Origin: Lepidodermella squamata
Taxonomy: Eukaryota > Gastrotricha
Direction: 5' to 3'
Assembly: GCA_047495785.1 (NCBI GenBank)
Contig: JBLDXI010000030.1
Span: forward strand, 310,001 to 374,000
Length of the DNA stretch: 64,000 nucleotides
This document shows positions 9,081 through 21,000 of the stretch, in pieces. The notes beneath the pieces were generated by a model. It was given only the letters and a program-made list of their open reading frames with translations. It made no database searches and was not told the origin of the DNA. Within the stretch, counting starts at the first letter, position 1. The number at the start of each line of letters is the position of its first letter. The position numbers and the translations under genes are program-made.

Positions 9081-12000
9081 ATGTTTCGAATCAGCTCGAC
9101 AGTTTTGCTAAGTTACCTGTGTTTAGTATCACGCGCTGTGGAGATATGTAACTGGAATGCTTCTACGGCCAACGATGTCTCCATTTATTATGCCGTGCCA
9201 AACAGTGGCGGTTGGATTAATATTCCACAAGGAGGTGCTAAAGTCTTGCCGATTTGGACAATCATAAAATCTACTTGCACAGCGAGCAGTGCTGCAACTT
9301 CATCCATTTGCCTGAATGGCGGGGTTTGGTCCCATTTGTTTTCGGGATGCGACAGTTTCAGTAGGTCCATTATTAGTTGCCACTTTCATGCATCTCTGTT
9401 ATTTCAGCCTCACCTGCTAAATCGTGCACGTGGAGCACTGCAGACCAGCCTACGCACACCTACTACTTGTCTAACAATGTTGAACCGACATGGACACCCC
9501 AATCTTCCGTTTACAATGCAATTTTCGAGAATTTCGCGGTCATTAGAGACACCTGCCTATCTGGAGCTTATCAGCTTTCAGCTTGTATCAATGGGAAATT
9601 TGTTCCAGATCCAGCAGGTTTCGACTGCGGGGAACCCTATCCAGGCATACGGTCAAAACTAGTCGCGTTTTGGCCTTTGAATAACAACACTGGGCTGAAC
9701 GCTCTAATCCCATCCCCGCCATTCATACCTAGTGCAATTCTCTCTCCGTCATTCATAGGCACTTTCAAAGAGAGCGGTTACTATTTGGGTAATTGCCCCG
9801 CATACGCTACCGTGGAATTCACCCCAGCCATAACTGGGCAGTCATGGACCATGGCTATCCTTGCGGATGGTGCTTACAGAGGGCAACTGATCCGTTTCTT
9901 GCAAGGCAGCAATACATACATTTTCTCTGTTGACAACGGGGCTGTCACTGTAACTATGGGAAAACCGTATACATTAAGTAATCCTAAGTTCGGAACCCAA
10001 TCCAAATGGGTGCTATATATGTTTGGATGCAATGGAACAGCCTTGACACTGACTACTGCTGGAGCATTTTCCTCTTCTTTTATCACATTCTTGGATTCAA
10101 GCGACACTGGAGCGATTCAGTCGATCCAGTCGGCATTTATACAAATTGGAAGGGAGTAAGTTTTAACGAGGCCATTTCAGCTTTTGATTAGAGAACTACG
10201 TTTAACCAGTGCGATGAACTGCGGGCCTATGTCATGTTTGACAATGTTCAATGCCCAATATTCCGACTCGAATACAGCGGACCGTCTCCACCAACACTGC
10301 GTCGCAGGTTTGAGGCATTCAAAGTTCAACTCATGCTAAATATCAAATTTTTCAGCTGCATCACCACCCATTGTGCCATCTCAAACCGGCGACTGGTATT
10401 ACGATGAATACTTTTCGATTCACATAGCCAATTACGGTAGGGAGTCTATTCCCGAAAAATGTCACTCGCACTAATTAAATTTCGCTAACGATAGATAAAC
10501 TCTCCCGCCGAGGAGCCGCAGTAATCACAGAGAACGGACTGAGTATACGCCTAGCTGCAACGAAGGAACAAGGCTGTGTTTGGTCACGAGAAGTATGTTC
10601 GAAATTTGAAAGGAAAATTTTTTTATTGGCAATGACCCAGCAGTTTACAAGGTCTACGGTTTGAAACTTCTAGAGATTACCCAGCCCCAAAAAAGCAATT
10701 CGATTTTTTTTGGAGATAAAAGTAGCTTGCTCCGGTTTCAAGTAGAATGCCTCCAAAACACGCTAGAATCCTTAGAATCCTACGGCTGTTGTAATTACGG
10801 ATCACTATCTGTTTTTCGAATAACCATTCTTTCTTCGCAGAATGGCCTATTTCGGAGTTTTAATATAACATAAAAGCATTAGATGTTTTGATTGATATTT
10901 TGTTGCCTCGCGCGATTATTTGTAATTTCTGGTCAACGATGGCAATTTTTTCATGGGGTTTTTGCAATATATATTTCCGATTAAGGTTAGTCACGCTCAA
11001 AAGATGAATTTCAATTGATCAACGCCGAGCAAGTTTTGCAGTTCAACATCAAATATGTTCGATATTTCAGAAACATTTTAAAAAAGTGAAACACGACATT
11101 TCTTTGCCACATATACAACGATAGCTAATATATGTTTAAAGTTCTCATCGCATTGGATCTATCTGCGTATTGGTGAAAACCGCATGAAAATAGTCGTCAT
11201 TGTTGAGGAGATATTGAAAGAATGCGGGGCAAACAAATATTGGCCATACTTGAATCAATTTAATTATTATTTTTATTTGCCTATCCCTTTCTCAAGTTAT
11301 TTGACTCTACCATGGATTTTCGGGCAGAGTTCTTCCTCGACTGTGACTTTGCTTCAGTAGATCTGGACCTGTACTTCGTTTCTGCATACGCCACTCTGTA
11401 TTTGCCATCAGGCAATATAGCGGATGATGGCATCAATGTGAAAAACACTTATTTTGCTGGGATGTTTTTACGTCGCTTTGCGTCAGGGAATTACAGCCTT
11501 TATCAATCCAGAAGCCCAACTTCAGTGTACACGATGGAAATATCGTATAGTGGCAACTACGCCTGTTCACCTACTGCATTGATTCTGGAGAAAATCGGAT
11601 CGAAATTATCATTCATTTGCCGAACAGAAACAACAATTGAACTAATTACGACGTATGACGTTACTGAATACATCTCAACAACTGGTGGCATCTACTATGG
11701 AGTTTGCGCTAGAAACAAAGGTGACTACTTCACAGTGACGAAGGCTTATCTGACCCAAGTGAAATTCTTCACCTCGTCACCAAGACCGACTACTACTAGC
11801 ACCACCACAACTTCTACTAGCACAACTACAACATCGCCGGGTACCACTACAACGCCGCCGGGTACCACTACAACATCGCCGGGTAGCACACCCACTAAAG
11901 CACCAAGTTCGACTACTAAACCAGCTATCACAACCCGGACTGCAACTGGATCTGTTTCTACAATGTATTCTAACAGTTCACCGGCAACGTACGGGTCGAC

Positions 12001-12661
12001 AATCCGGCTTCAAACAGCTACTAATCCTACAACCACATCCCAAATCGTTGCAAGTCAGGGCGTATCAAGTTTGGCTACTTTATCCACGGCTTTGACACTA
12101 TCAACAACACAGCAAGCAGTCGTTCCGGTTTCGCCTGTTTTCGAGGTCAGCATGAATTTGAAAGTCTTTGGGGACAATATCACCATACCCTTGAAAGGTA
12201 TCAATGTGACTACAGAGCCTTGGGATGTAAACCTGGACAACTCGAGTTCACCGACTTTCTTAGCCTTGGCTGAATTCATGCTGCCTACCTTGTGGCAAGT
12301 GGCGAATGAAACTGCTGCGCTGATGGATAACATTCAGGTCGAGTCGGTCAAAATCACTGGCTTTAGGAAGGGAAGTATCATCTCTGACTACATTGTAGCA
12401 TTGAGAAGCTTGACGCAACTGACCGAGAGCGAGATTGCTAGCAAAGTGGCCGTAGCAGTTGCGAAGATTAAAGAAAGCATCGTCAGAAAGCTAGCAAATG
12501 GACTTGACACTTCCCGACTGGGCGATGTATCAGTTATAAAAGTTATTGGACCCAGTAGCACTTTACCGGCAGCAGTTACTCCCGCGAAATCAACGGCTTC
12601 GCAATTTTACTACTCCAACTATTTAATGGTCCTAATAGTTGTGTCTTTGATCTGTTTCTAA
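9081..12661 (+). CDS. Paralog P4: full-length CCP-LamG-mucin-SEA surface protein (six exons, 889 aa)
   Basis: Exons: 9081-9360, 9408-10155, 10210-10307, 10356-10436, 10495-10592, 11297-12661; phases 1-2-1-1-0; total 2670 nt. Signal peptide MFRISSTVLLSYLCLVS. Module 1 has Cys at residues 23, 66, 77 and 90 with CLNGGVW, like a CCP/sushi module. Module 2 (CTW…DTC…ACINGKF…DCGEP) repeats the pattern. A concanavalin/LamG-like domain follows (KLVAFWPLNNNTG, SWTMAILADG, KWVLYMFGCNG, and in exon 3 CLTMFNAQYSD…ADRLHQHC). Exons 4-5 and early exon 6 form a second beta-rich region ending YLTQVKFFTSS. Then come a TTT/PGTTTT mucin linker, the SEA-like domain (FRKGSIISDYIV) and a hydrophobic tail (MVLIVVSLICF, no basic tail: GPI-like). 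The last acceptor (CTCAAG, 11296) is inferred because it keeps frame. AATAAA at 12788-12793. Function unknown; extracellular binding is inferred. Confidence 0.85.
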
Positions 12662-13940
12662 CTGGAATTCAACATTTTCGCTTGGCGAAGCCGCATTTAC
12701 TAGTAATCGACGTTGAATGAATCATTTTGTTAGCTTAAAGCAGCAATACATATCACAAATATGACAAATAACGAGCAATATAAAACAAATAAATATAATA
12801 AAATCTGAGTATTCTTCATTAACCAGATGACTAATTGGTAATCATAATGGTCTTTTGAAAGATTGAAGCAACCATCAAAGAACTCGGTATTAATTGCGGG
12901 TCGCGCCCTTTACCACATAATGTTATTTATGTGATTTTGTAGTATTGATTTAAGCAGCGTTTAAGTTTCAGACATGCAGCAGCATTTCATGGCAGGAGAT
13001 GGCAGTCGTATCAGCTCCGAACTCGAGCCGCGGGCTTGGGTCATCCTACAATCAACGCCCTACCCGATAACTGTACCAAGTCCCGGCCCAAACCCGGCGG
13101 CCCGATTACGGCACGCGCGAGCGCAAAACATTAGCGCTGGTTCCTATTTATCTCCGCCGTGCTCAGGCCGTGTGCGGTGAAGCGTGATTCTATTGAATTT
13201 GTTAAATTAATAGTGAGCGTCGCATAAGGGCACATTACAGCGGAGTGGTGAAGTGATGTTACCCGGTCGCATACGGGCCGGCCCCAACGCGTAAGGGCCA
13301 AAATCGGGCTCGGGCCCCAAAAAGACCAAAGTGGAAAGCCTCCAAAAAAAACACTGGGGGACCCATTATAGGCATAAAATAGTCATAAAATAGTTCAAGG
13401 ATCCTACTTCGGGCGCTGCAGCGATCACATTGACCTAGTTGTTGGGAATCTTCGATTTCCTTTCTCTATCCATTTTCACCCATTTTCTCAGGTATTAATG
13501 AATGTATGGATTGTTTTGTTAGATTTGCACGTAATTATTGCCCTCTGTCCAAAAATCATACACATTTACCATGAATTATGAATAACAAGGCTCGCTTGTA
13601 AGCTCGCATAGTTTCAACAAAAGCATAAATTCATGCCCTAATTTTCTGTGCGGACAAACAAGGCGTCAGAATGTTCTATGAGCTGTGGCCCATTATTGCG
13701 TGGTTGAGCTTGGGCCCAGACTTATCTCTGACGTATTTTGATATTCATGATTCATGAGTCCCATCTATCCAATCAATTATGCACTTTCAGCAAGTGTAAG
13801 TAGCCATCTCCTTAGCAACAGTAAGTAAACACTGAAAATGTGTTAAACGCTATGGTTTAAATGCGCGCGAAGACCTGGATTTTCTCCAGTTTCAAGTGAA
13901 CTTCGCCTTGGAACATTGATCTGGCTGATTCGTTGGCAGG
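12662..13940. other. Intergenic region holding a GC-rich dispersed repeat
   Basis: Spacer between P4 and the ion-channel gene. Apart from the repeat at 12990-13330 nothing is recognised; a 68-codon frame at 12974-13180 lies wholly inside that repeat. No obvious promoter motif precedes 13941. Confidence 0.5.
12990..13330. repeat. GC-rich dispersed repeat, copy 1
   Basis: Island of CCCGGC/GGGCTCGGGC sequence in AT-rich surroundings. Its blocks recur in the same order at about 30650-31010, for example CGGGCCGGCC…AACGC…GGCC-AAATCGGGCT at 13271-13313 versus 30948-30989. Family unknown; possibly a SINE-like or MITE element. Confidence 0.6.
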
Positions 13941-15173
13941 ATGCTCCAAGAGTTACTTTTTCTCCTGAAAACAGCTTTGGTTGTAGTTGTAGCAGTCTCA
14001 GCTCGTTGCGAACCCGTCCCATACGTTCCATCTTACGACCTTGTGGTCAGCAACTCGAATGCCAATAGCGCACCGATTCCTGATATTTCGGACGGGAATT
14101 ACGAGCCTAAGGTCAAGTATAAAGACCTTGAGCCATGTCCCTACCTTGACGTGGAAAGATATTCTCCTCAAATGAATACGCAGATCTACCTAACATTCTC
14201 AGTTGAAAGGCTGGTCTCAATCAACCAGGTTGTAGGCGAGATCAGTCTGTGGGGCTCGTTTCTCGTCCAATGGCCAGTTTTGTCCTGTTCAGCTGAGTAC
14301 ACCGCTCCAGAAGCTAACGTGACAGAGCGGGTAATCCCGGCGAATCACATCAACTTTTGGAAGCCGAAAATAGCATTGACCAACTTAACGACTGATGTTT
14401 ATTTGACTAACGACAATTATGGGGAGAGGGCTCAAATAATGTACTACGGAACTACGCCCAACCGAACGCTGTTTTTCCACTGGGACCGAGTTGGCGCATT
14501 TTCATCAGCCTGCCGGATGGACCTGGCGAAATTTCCATTTGATTCTCAGACCTGCGAGTTCACTTTTCTGATAGACGAGCCTGCTGAATTTGTCGCTATA
14601 GCCGGAGTTTATGTTAAAGCCTTCGACTCTCTATCGACTAACATTTGGACCTTGACGAGTTCGCGCACCACTCAAGGTAGATGCCCTTCTCCTTCAAGAA
14701 CTGGGGCCGCTGTTTCTTACGGTAGGATCGCTTTGACCTATGAGCGTGATCCTACTTACTACATTGTCAATCTAATGATTCCTTGCTATCTCCTTGTTTT
14801 TCTTGGCTTCAGCTCGTTACTCATGGAGCCTGATTACTCGGACCGATCCATCTTATGCGCAACTATAATGCAAGCTTTGGTCATAGCCCAGTCCGATGTT
14901 CTGGCTAGTGTATCTCAGAATTCGAAACAGCTGCTGTACACTGACTACGTACTAATGCTGACGGGGACGGTCGCTGCGATTGCTGTTTACGAAGTCTTCG
15001 CCGCACTCATGCTCACCAACAAAAGGATTCAGCGTTTAGGCACAATGGAAGTTGGGATAGTCAGGGAGCTCAGCTTGCCGCTTGTTCGATTGGTCGATTT
15101 GCTGGTCTTTTCCTTCGCTTTCGAAGCTGTGCTCGCAGCAAATATGAACCTTGTCGTATTCACCAAAAATTGA
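13941..15173 (+). CDS. Cys-loop ligand-gated ion channel subunit, intronless
   Basis: 410 residues from the ATG at 13941. Signal peptide (LLFLLKTALVVVVAVSA), ligand-binding domain with HINFWKPKIALTN (loop A region) and a Cys-loop between C191 and C205, 13 residues apart with FPFDSQ inside, the family hallmark. Four membrane spans follow: M1 about 273-295 (YYIVNLMIPCYLLVFLGF with the conserved Pro-Cys), M2 about 303-324, M3 about 335-360, M4 about 385-407. The M3-M4 loop is short (about 25 residues). Such subunits form pentameric plasma-membrane channels gated by transmitters; ligand and ion selectivity cannot be told here, since M2 (SILCATIMQALVIAQSDV) is unusual. It is unrelated to its neighbours and has no intron, so it may be a retrocopy or belong to an intron-poor expansion. 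An RTE-type LINE begins 67 bp after its stop. Confidence 0.9.
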   Translation: MLQELLFLLKTALVVVVAVSARCEPVPYVPSYDLVVSNSNANSAPIPDISDGNYEPKVKYKDLEPCPYLDVERYSPQMNTQIYLTFSVERLVSINQVVGEISLWGSFLVQWPVLSCSAEYTAPEANVTERVIPANHINFWKPKIALTNLTTDVYLTNDNYGERAQIMYYGTTPNRTLFFHWDRVGAFSSACRMDLAKFPFDSQTCEFTFLIDEPAEFVAIAGVYVKAFDSLSTNIWTLTSSRTTQGRCPSPSRTGAAVSYGRIALTYERDPTYYIVNLMIPCYLLVFLGFSSLLMEPDYSDRSILCATIMQALVIAQSDVLASVSQNSKQLLYTDYVLMLTGTVAAIAVYEVFAALMLTNKRIQRLGTMEVGIVRELSLPLVRLVDLLVFSFAFEAVLAANMNLVVFTKN

Positions 15174-15239
15174 CCCTTACTCATTTTAATTTCTATGTTC
15201 GCTATCCTTATTTGAAAGTAAATTCAAAAATTAAAATTC

Positions 15240-17393
15240 GTGCCAGAAGTTCGCAAAAAGTTCGCAGAAGCAAAAGAGGCTATTCAAAAGGCCAAATATG
15301 CTTATGGGCAGTACCAAGAAGGGAAGATGAGCTCTGAGGAAAACAGAAAAGTTCTCCATTGGAAAAACAAAATTCTCGAAAAAGTAAAAAAAGATTTCGA
15401 ATCCAAGCAATTCAAAGACCTGGATGACCTCCTCAAAGATGGCCAAGATTGGGAAAATCTTAAGCGGTTTTGGACTAAAATAAAAAACCTCCGAAATCCT
15501 AATTCACGAAACAAAAATATAGATAAAATTGAAACTATAAACGGAGAAATTGCTACGGAACTCGATCAAATTTTAGAAGCATTAAAAGATTATTTTATGG
15601 AATTGCTAGATGGTCAGGAAATTGATGAACTTATCGCTATTTGTGACAAACACTTGCATCCACCAACAGAAGAACCAGATATGGAAGGAAATAGTTTACC
15701 TGTCCCGAATGAAGGTATAAGCTTGGCAGAGTTAAAAAACGCTATCAAGCATATGAAAAATGGCAAAGCCGCTGGTATTGACGACATAACCCCCGAAATG
15801 ATCAAGGCCCTTGATGATACAAATATTAATTGGCTCCATGATTTATTAAATAAAGCCTGGGTGGATAAGTTAATCCCAGAGGAATGGTCAACTGCCATCA
15901 TAGTCCCTCTTTATAAAAACAAAGGTGAAAAATCTCAATGCAAAAATTATAGAGGTATCTCGCTTTTAAGTATTGTTGGAAAATTATACGCCATCGTGCT
16001 AGAAAGAAAACTTAGGAATGTCATAGGGTCAAAAATTTCCAACAGACAATTCGGATTTCAACCAAGAAAAGGTACCCGAGACTGTATTTATATATTACGC
16101 CAAATTATAGAGAAAATTATTCTTCACAACAAACAACTTCACTTAGTATTCATCGATCTAGAGAAAGCGTACGACCTTATTGATAGAGACAAAGTTTGGA
16201 CAACCCTCAAAGACATGGGTGTGAAACCTGATCTGTTGGAAGCAATAAAAAGTTTTTATAGCTCAAATAAGGTAGCGGTTAGAGTAGGCGACAAACTCTC
16301 AAAATTTTTCCAAACACAAAAAGGTCTGAGACAAGGTTGCCCGATGTCACCTCTCCTTTTTATAGCCGTGTTTAACAAAGTATGTGAAAAATTATACAAC
16401 AGCGAAGGAGGATTTCCCCTCGATGAAAAGAAATTATTGAATCTTTTGGCTTTTGCCGACGACGGCACGCTTATAGGTATGACTGAAGAGGAGATTCGAA
16501 CTCTCCTTGACATTTTCAATAAGGCATGTATAGAACTCGGACTTAAAATTAATGTTGCGAAAACCCAATACATGGTTGTAGGAGGCAAAGGAGATGAAGA
16601 ACTATTTTTAGGTGATCAGAAACTCGAAAAAGTCGACTCTTTTAAATATTTAGGAAGCATAATTACTAATGACGGAAAAATGGATAAAGAACTGAACGCT
16701 CGAATCGCCAAGGCAGGGAGCTGCTTTGGGGCAATGAACAAATTTATGTGCAACAGAGGCCATATAAGTATAGAAACAAAAATGAAGGTTCTAAATTGTG
16801 TGATTATTCCTACCATCATGTATGCGTGTGAAACATGGAATCTAACAGTCGCACAAGAAAATAGCCTGAATGTAATTGAGATGCGATGGCTTCGAACAAT
16901 TTTGGGCATAAAATTATTGGACTTCATACCTAACTACGACCTCAGATTGGTTTGCGGTGGAGTCATAGAGGTCGGAAGGTTGATAGAAAAACAAAGAATG
17001 AGATACTTAGGCCACATTATTCGAGAAGATGAATATAACGCTAGCAGCTTGACAAACGCAATGCTAAATTGGAATAACCCCGAAAAATGGAAAAAACCCA
17101 AAGGCGCACCTAAAACTACCTGGCGTCACGCAATGAATAGAAGCCTCAAAAAAATAGGATTGGTCAAATTACAATACAAAAATATTTATGAAGGACCCCC
17201 GAAAGTTGGGAGACCGGCGAAAACAGCGGTCGTGATAAGGGTTGAAACTAAGGAAGTAGCTGATTGGGAACTGACGCAAATAGCAGCGCGAGATCGCGAC
17301 GAATGGCGAATGCTAACTTTAACAATAGCGAATTTCGAATTTCATGCGAAAAGCAGGCTCTTCATGAATGTGACCAATGGCGGCACCCCGTGA
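15240..17393 (+). CDS. RTE-type reverse transcriptase (5'-truncated ORF2)
   Basis: 717 codons with no stop or frameshift. The beginning (EVRKKFAEAKEAIQKAK) is the linker between endonuclease and polymerase in this kind of protein, so the endonuclease was lost by 5' truncation and there is no genuine start codon. Motifs in order: MKNGKAAGIDDITPEM, STAIIVPLYKNKG, NYRGISLLSIVGK, RQFGFQPRKGTRD, LVFIDLEKAYDLI (motif A Asp), GLRQGCPMSPLLF (motif B), LAFADDGTLIG (FADD catalytic box), FKYLGSIITNDG (thumb), then MRWLRTILGI and RMRYLGHIIRED in the C-terminal part typical of RTE/BovB-like LINEs. The open frame suggests a recent insertion. It would not move without its endonuclease. Confidence 0.9.
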   Translation: MPEVRKKFAEAKEAIQKAKYAYGQYQEGKMSSEENRKVLHWKNKILEKVKKDFESKQFKDLDDLLKDGQDWENLKRFWTKIKNLRNPNSRNKNIDKIETINGEIATELDQILEALKDYFMELLDGQEIDELIAICDKHLHPPTEEPDMEGNSLPVPNEGISLAELKNAIKHMKNGKAAGIDDITPEMIKALDDTNINWLHDLLNKAWVDKLIPEEWSTAIIVPLYKNKGEKSQCKNYRGISLLSIVGKLYAIVLERKLRNVIGSKISNRQFGFQPRKGTRDCIYILRQIIEKIILHNKQLHLVFIDLEKAYDLIDRDKVWTTLKDMGVKPDLLEAIKSFYSSNKVAVRVGDKLSKFFQTQKGLRQGCPMSPLLFIAVFNKVCEKLYNSEGGFPLDEKKLLNLLAFADDGTLIGMTEEEIRTLLDIFNKACIELGLKINVAKTQYMVVGGKGDEELFLGDQKLEKVDSFKYLGSIITNDGKMDKELNARIAKAGSCFGAMNKFMCNRGHISIETKMKVLNCVIIPTIMYACETWNLTVAQENSLNVIEMRWLRTILGIKLLDFIPNYDLRLVCGGVIEVGRLIEKQRMRYLGHIIREDEYNASSLTNAMLNWNNPEKWKKPKGAPKTTWRHAMNRSLKKIGLVKLQYKNIYEGPPKVGRPAKTAVVIRVETKEVADWELTQIAARDRDEWRMLTLTIANFEFHAKSRLFMNVTNGGTP

Positions 17394-17508
17394 TCGCTGA
17401 TCGTCACCCTCCCCTAAACCTTGGCGGTAAAACGGTTCCTCTTGTTGTGCGAATATTACCATCACAAGCCAACAATGAACCAGCGGAGGAGGAAAAATAA
17501 AACTTTTC

Positions 17509-17533
17509 ATTGTTTCATTGTTTCATTGTTTCA
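17509..17533 (+). repeat. 8-bp microsatellite tail of the RTE element
   Basis: Three head-to-tail units of TTTCATTG directly after the 3' untranslated region; marks the element's 3' end. Confidence 0.8.
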
Positions 17534-17534
17534 A

Positions 17535-18064
17535 GTTCGCAAAAAAACGTATGGCACTTTTGGGTTTGGCTAATGCTTTTTACGCATATTAGGATTTAGA
17601 TGGTTTTCACTGTTGTCAATGCACTTCTCCTCTTAGTATGTACGCTGCATCTATATTGTAGGAACGTCAGTAATAAAATACATAGATTTTCCATAGGTTA
17701 GTGGAGCTATTGTTTTGTTAACATAATACAAAGACAACTACTTTTGAAGACAAAAAGTCAAGAAGATATGCATTTTTGGGAAAATCGGCAACACTAGTTA
17801 GATGCGCCTGGCGCTTACTCGATTTCTTTCGAAATCTGAAAATAGGGCGGACAATTATACCGCTCGATGAAATGTAAACAAAAGATTACAACCGACGTCT
17901 TCAAATAAAGAAAAACGTATGAGCCAGAGTTTTCTGAACTTGAAATCGATGGGCATTTGAGAATTTCATAACGATAAGCTAACAAATTGTAATTGAAAAG
18001 ATTGAAGCCCCAGACATCATTCAAATATCAGGTAGCTGATATGTTTTCGGTAGCTCCCTGCAGA
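17535..18064. other. Spacer and upstream region of P5
   Basis: No gene seen. From about 17850 it resembles the upstream regions of P4 and P6 (CTCGATGAAATGTAAACAAA, then GAAATCGATGGGC), ending in the TAACGATAAGCTAACAAA motif. Confidence 0.5.
17969..17985 (+). promoter_or_regulatory. Upstream motif of P5
   Basis: TAACGATAAGCTAACAA, 96 bp before the ATG chosen at 18065; one mismatch to the P4 copy within the shared 16 bases. Confidence 0.5.
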
Positions 18065-21000
18065 ATGCTCGGGATCATCACGTCTGTGTTGCTAAGTTAC
18101 CTATGTTTAGTATCACACGCCGAGGAGATCTGCACGTGGAATTCAACTACGACTAACGATATCAACATTTTTTACGCGGCACCAAACAGCGTATTTTGGA
18201 CGGATTTTCAACCGAGTGTTGGGAAAATCTTTCCGATTTGGTCAATCCTCAAATCTTCTTGCACAACGATCAACGTTGTAGGTTCATCAGTTTGCCTAAA
18301 TGGCGGGGTTTGGTCTCATTCGTTTTCAGGATGCCGAAGTATCAGTAGGTCCATTTTTCTCAAATGTATGCTATCATAAATCTAAAATAACACAGCTTCA
18401 CCTCTTAAATCGTGCACGTGGACAGCTGCAGACCAGCCTTCGCACAAATATCATCTGTCCAATGACTTAGAATCAGCATGGACGCCTCAAAGTTCCGTTT
18501 ACAATGGTCTTTTCGCAAATTTCGCTGTCATTAGAGAGACATGTCAATCTGGAGCATATCAGCTTTCAGCTTGTATCAATGGTCAATTTATTCCAGATCC
18601 GGCTGGTTTCGATTGTGGAGAACCTTATCCGGGCATACGGTCGAAACTTGTCGCGTTTTGGCCGTTGAATGTTAACACTAAAATGATTGCTCTCACCCCA
18701 TCCCCACCATTCCCGCCTGCTAAGAGTTCCTTCATGTCAAAAGTTGGTACCTTCCAAGAAAGGGTGTACCAGTTTGGCGGGGTTTGTTCATCCGTGGCAG
18801 TGAACATTACTCCGGCCATCACCGGACAATCGTGGACTATTTCTATCCTAGCGGATGGTGGCTTCGTCGGGGAACTGCTCCGGTTCAAGCAAGGCAGCAC
18901 CATATATTTTTTCTTGGTTGAAAATGGAGCTGTTACTGTAACTTTGGGAGTTAAGGGAAATGCGTATAGATTCAGTAACGCCTTGTTCGGATCCCAATCC
19001 AAATGGATGTTATATATGTTTGGCTGCAACGGAACAGCCTTGACATTGGGTACTGCTGGCGCAATTTCTTCATTTTTCAGCGCAAATTTGATTTCAAGCG
19101 ACACTGGAGCGATACAGGCTGTGCCTACGGCATTACAAATTGGAACGGAGTTAGTTTTCGTTGCGTCACTTGACATTTTAATTTGAGTCTCTCGATTATT
19201 CAGCCCGTCAAATTGTGGCTATATATCATGTTTCGCATTGTTCAATGCGCAATATTCCGACTTGAATACAGCAAACCGTCTCTATGAGCACTGCGTCACA
19301 GGTTTGAGGCATTCAAAGTCCCACTCAGTTCCCTTCTAAGCTCTCTCATAGCTGCATCGCCGCCGACTCTATCTTCTCAGGGTGTCGACTGGTATTATGA
19401 TGAATACTTATCGATTCATATAGCCAATTACGGTAGGGATTCATTTCGATAAACGTCGCTGAACTTCAATTTTGCCAACGATAGATAAACTCTACCGCCG
19501 GGGAGCCGCAGTAATCACAGAGAATGGACTGAGTATACGCCTAGCTGCAACGAAGGAACAAGGCTGTGTTTGGTCACCGGAAGTTTGTTAGAAATTTGAG
19601 AGCAATTTTTTTAAACTATAAAAAATAGACAAGGTGAAAAAAATGCTTCAAATTGGCTAATCTTGCATTCATTTTTTCTAGCCATTTTCAGCTACCATGA
19701 ATTGGCGGGCAGAGTTTTTTATTGACAATGATCCATCCAACTCGGTTGATCTGGAACTTTACTTCATCTCTGAAACTGCCACGTTGAATATAGCAAATGG
19801 CGATGTAGAAACTCAGGGCATCAACATCAATAATTCCACGTTCGCCGGGATGCTTATTCGTCGGTTGGCTAACGGGGATTTCAGCCTGTTTCAATCTTCA
19901 ACACCTAAGCCAATGAGTACGATAAGCTCAACGTTCAGAGGTACCATCAGTTGCTCGCCTGATGCATTGATTTTCGAGAAAATCGCCTCAGTACTGTCAT
20001 TTATTTGCCGAACAGAATCGACAATTTACCCAGTTGCTAATTATGATGTCCCTGATTTCGCAGCGACAAGCGGTAACATCCGGTATGGAGTTTGCGCTAG
20101 AAACAACGGTGAATACGGCACAATAACGAAGGCTTATCTCACCCAAGTAAAGTTCTTCACGTCATCGCCAAGATCGACCACTACTAGCACCACCACCACC
20201 TCTACGAGTACTCCTTCAACAAAGCCTGAGGCAACCGAAGTACCCAGTTCGACTACTACCCCAGTTCTACCAACGCAAACTTCATCTGAATCCTCATATT
20301 TGGCTATGAATCCAATTATTTCGACCAGTCCGGTTAATCTGGAATCAACAGTCATAAATCCAACTACTGGTAATCCTAAGCCAGAAATAACGACTGGAGC
20401 TACATCTGATTCCACTACTACCCGTGGAATGACTTCAAATCCTGCGATAAAGGCTAGTTCTGTGACTTTTGAATCTACAGTTGGACTTACAGCAGTTACT
20501 AATCCTACTCAAACTACATCTGCATCAATTACTCTGAGATCAACAAACGCTGCTAATCAAGGCAAAGCAGGTTCGCCAGCCTCATCCATGGCTTTGACTA
20601 TACCATCGACGAAGCCAGCGAGCATTTCAACTGCGGCAATTTACGAGTTCAGCATGAATTTAAAAATTGAGGGAGACGATATCACCATACCCTCGAGAAG
20701 TATCAACGTGACTACAGAACCTTGGGATGTAAACCTAGATAACGCGACCTCGCCGACTTACATAGCTTTGGTTGAGTTTATGCTGCCTGTAGTGTGGCAA
20801 CTGGCAAATGAAACAGCTGCGCTGATGGATAACACCCAGGTCGAGTCTGTCAAAATCACTGGGTTCAGGAAGGGCAGTATCATCTCGGATTATATCGTTG
20901 CTTTAAGAAGTTTGACCCAACTGACTGAGAACGAGATCGCTGTAAAAGTGGCGGCTGCTGCTGCGAAGATTAAGGAAACGATTGCCGGGAAACTAGCAAA

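Larger units (their letters stand above)
15240..17534 (+). mobile_element. 5'-truncated RTE-type LINE
   Basis: Reverse-transcriptase ORF without the upstream endonuclease domain, short 3' untranslated region (17394-17508), and an 8-bp tandem tail (TTTCATTG, three units). Short tandem tails instead of poly(A) are typical of RTE-clade elements. The exact 5' junction lies somewhere in 15174-15240. I could not fix a target-site duplication by eye. Confidence 0.8.

Noticed and set aside
19692-19701. Acceptor TTTTCAG directly before CTACCATG for exon 6 of P5
   Set aside because: With the phase-0 donor it gives an immediate stop (CTA CCA TGA); the TAG 10 bases upstream gives the same 15-nt leader as in P4 and P6.
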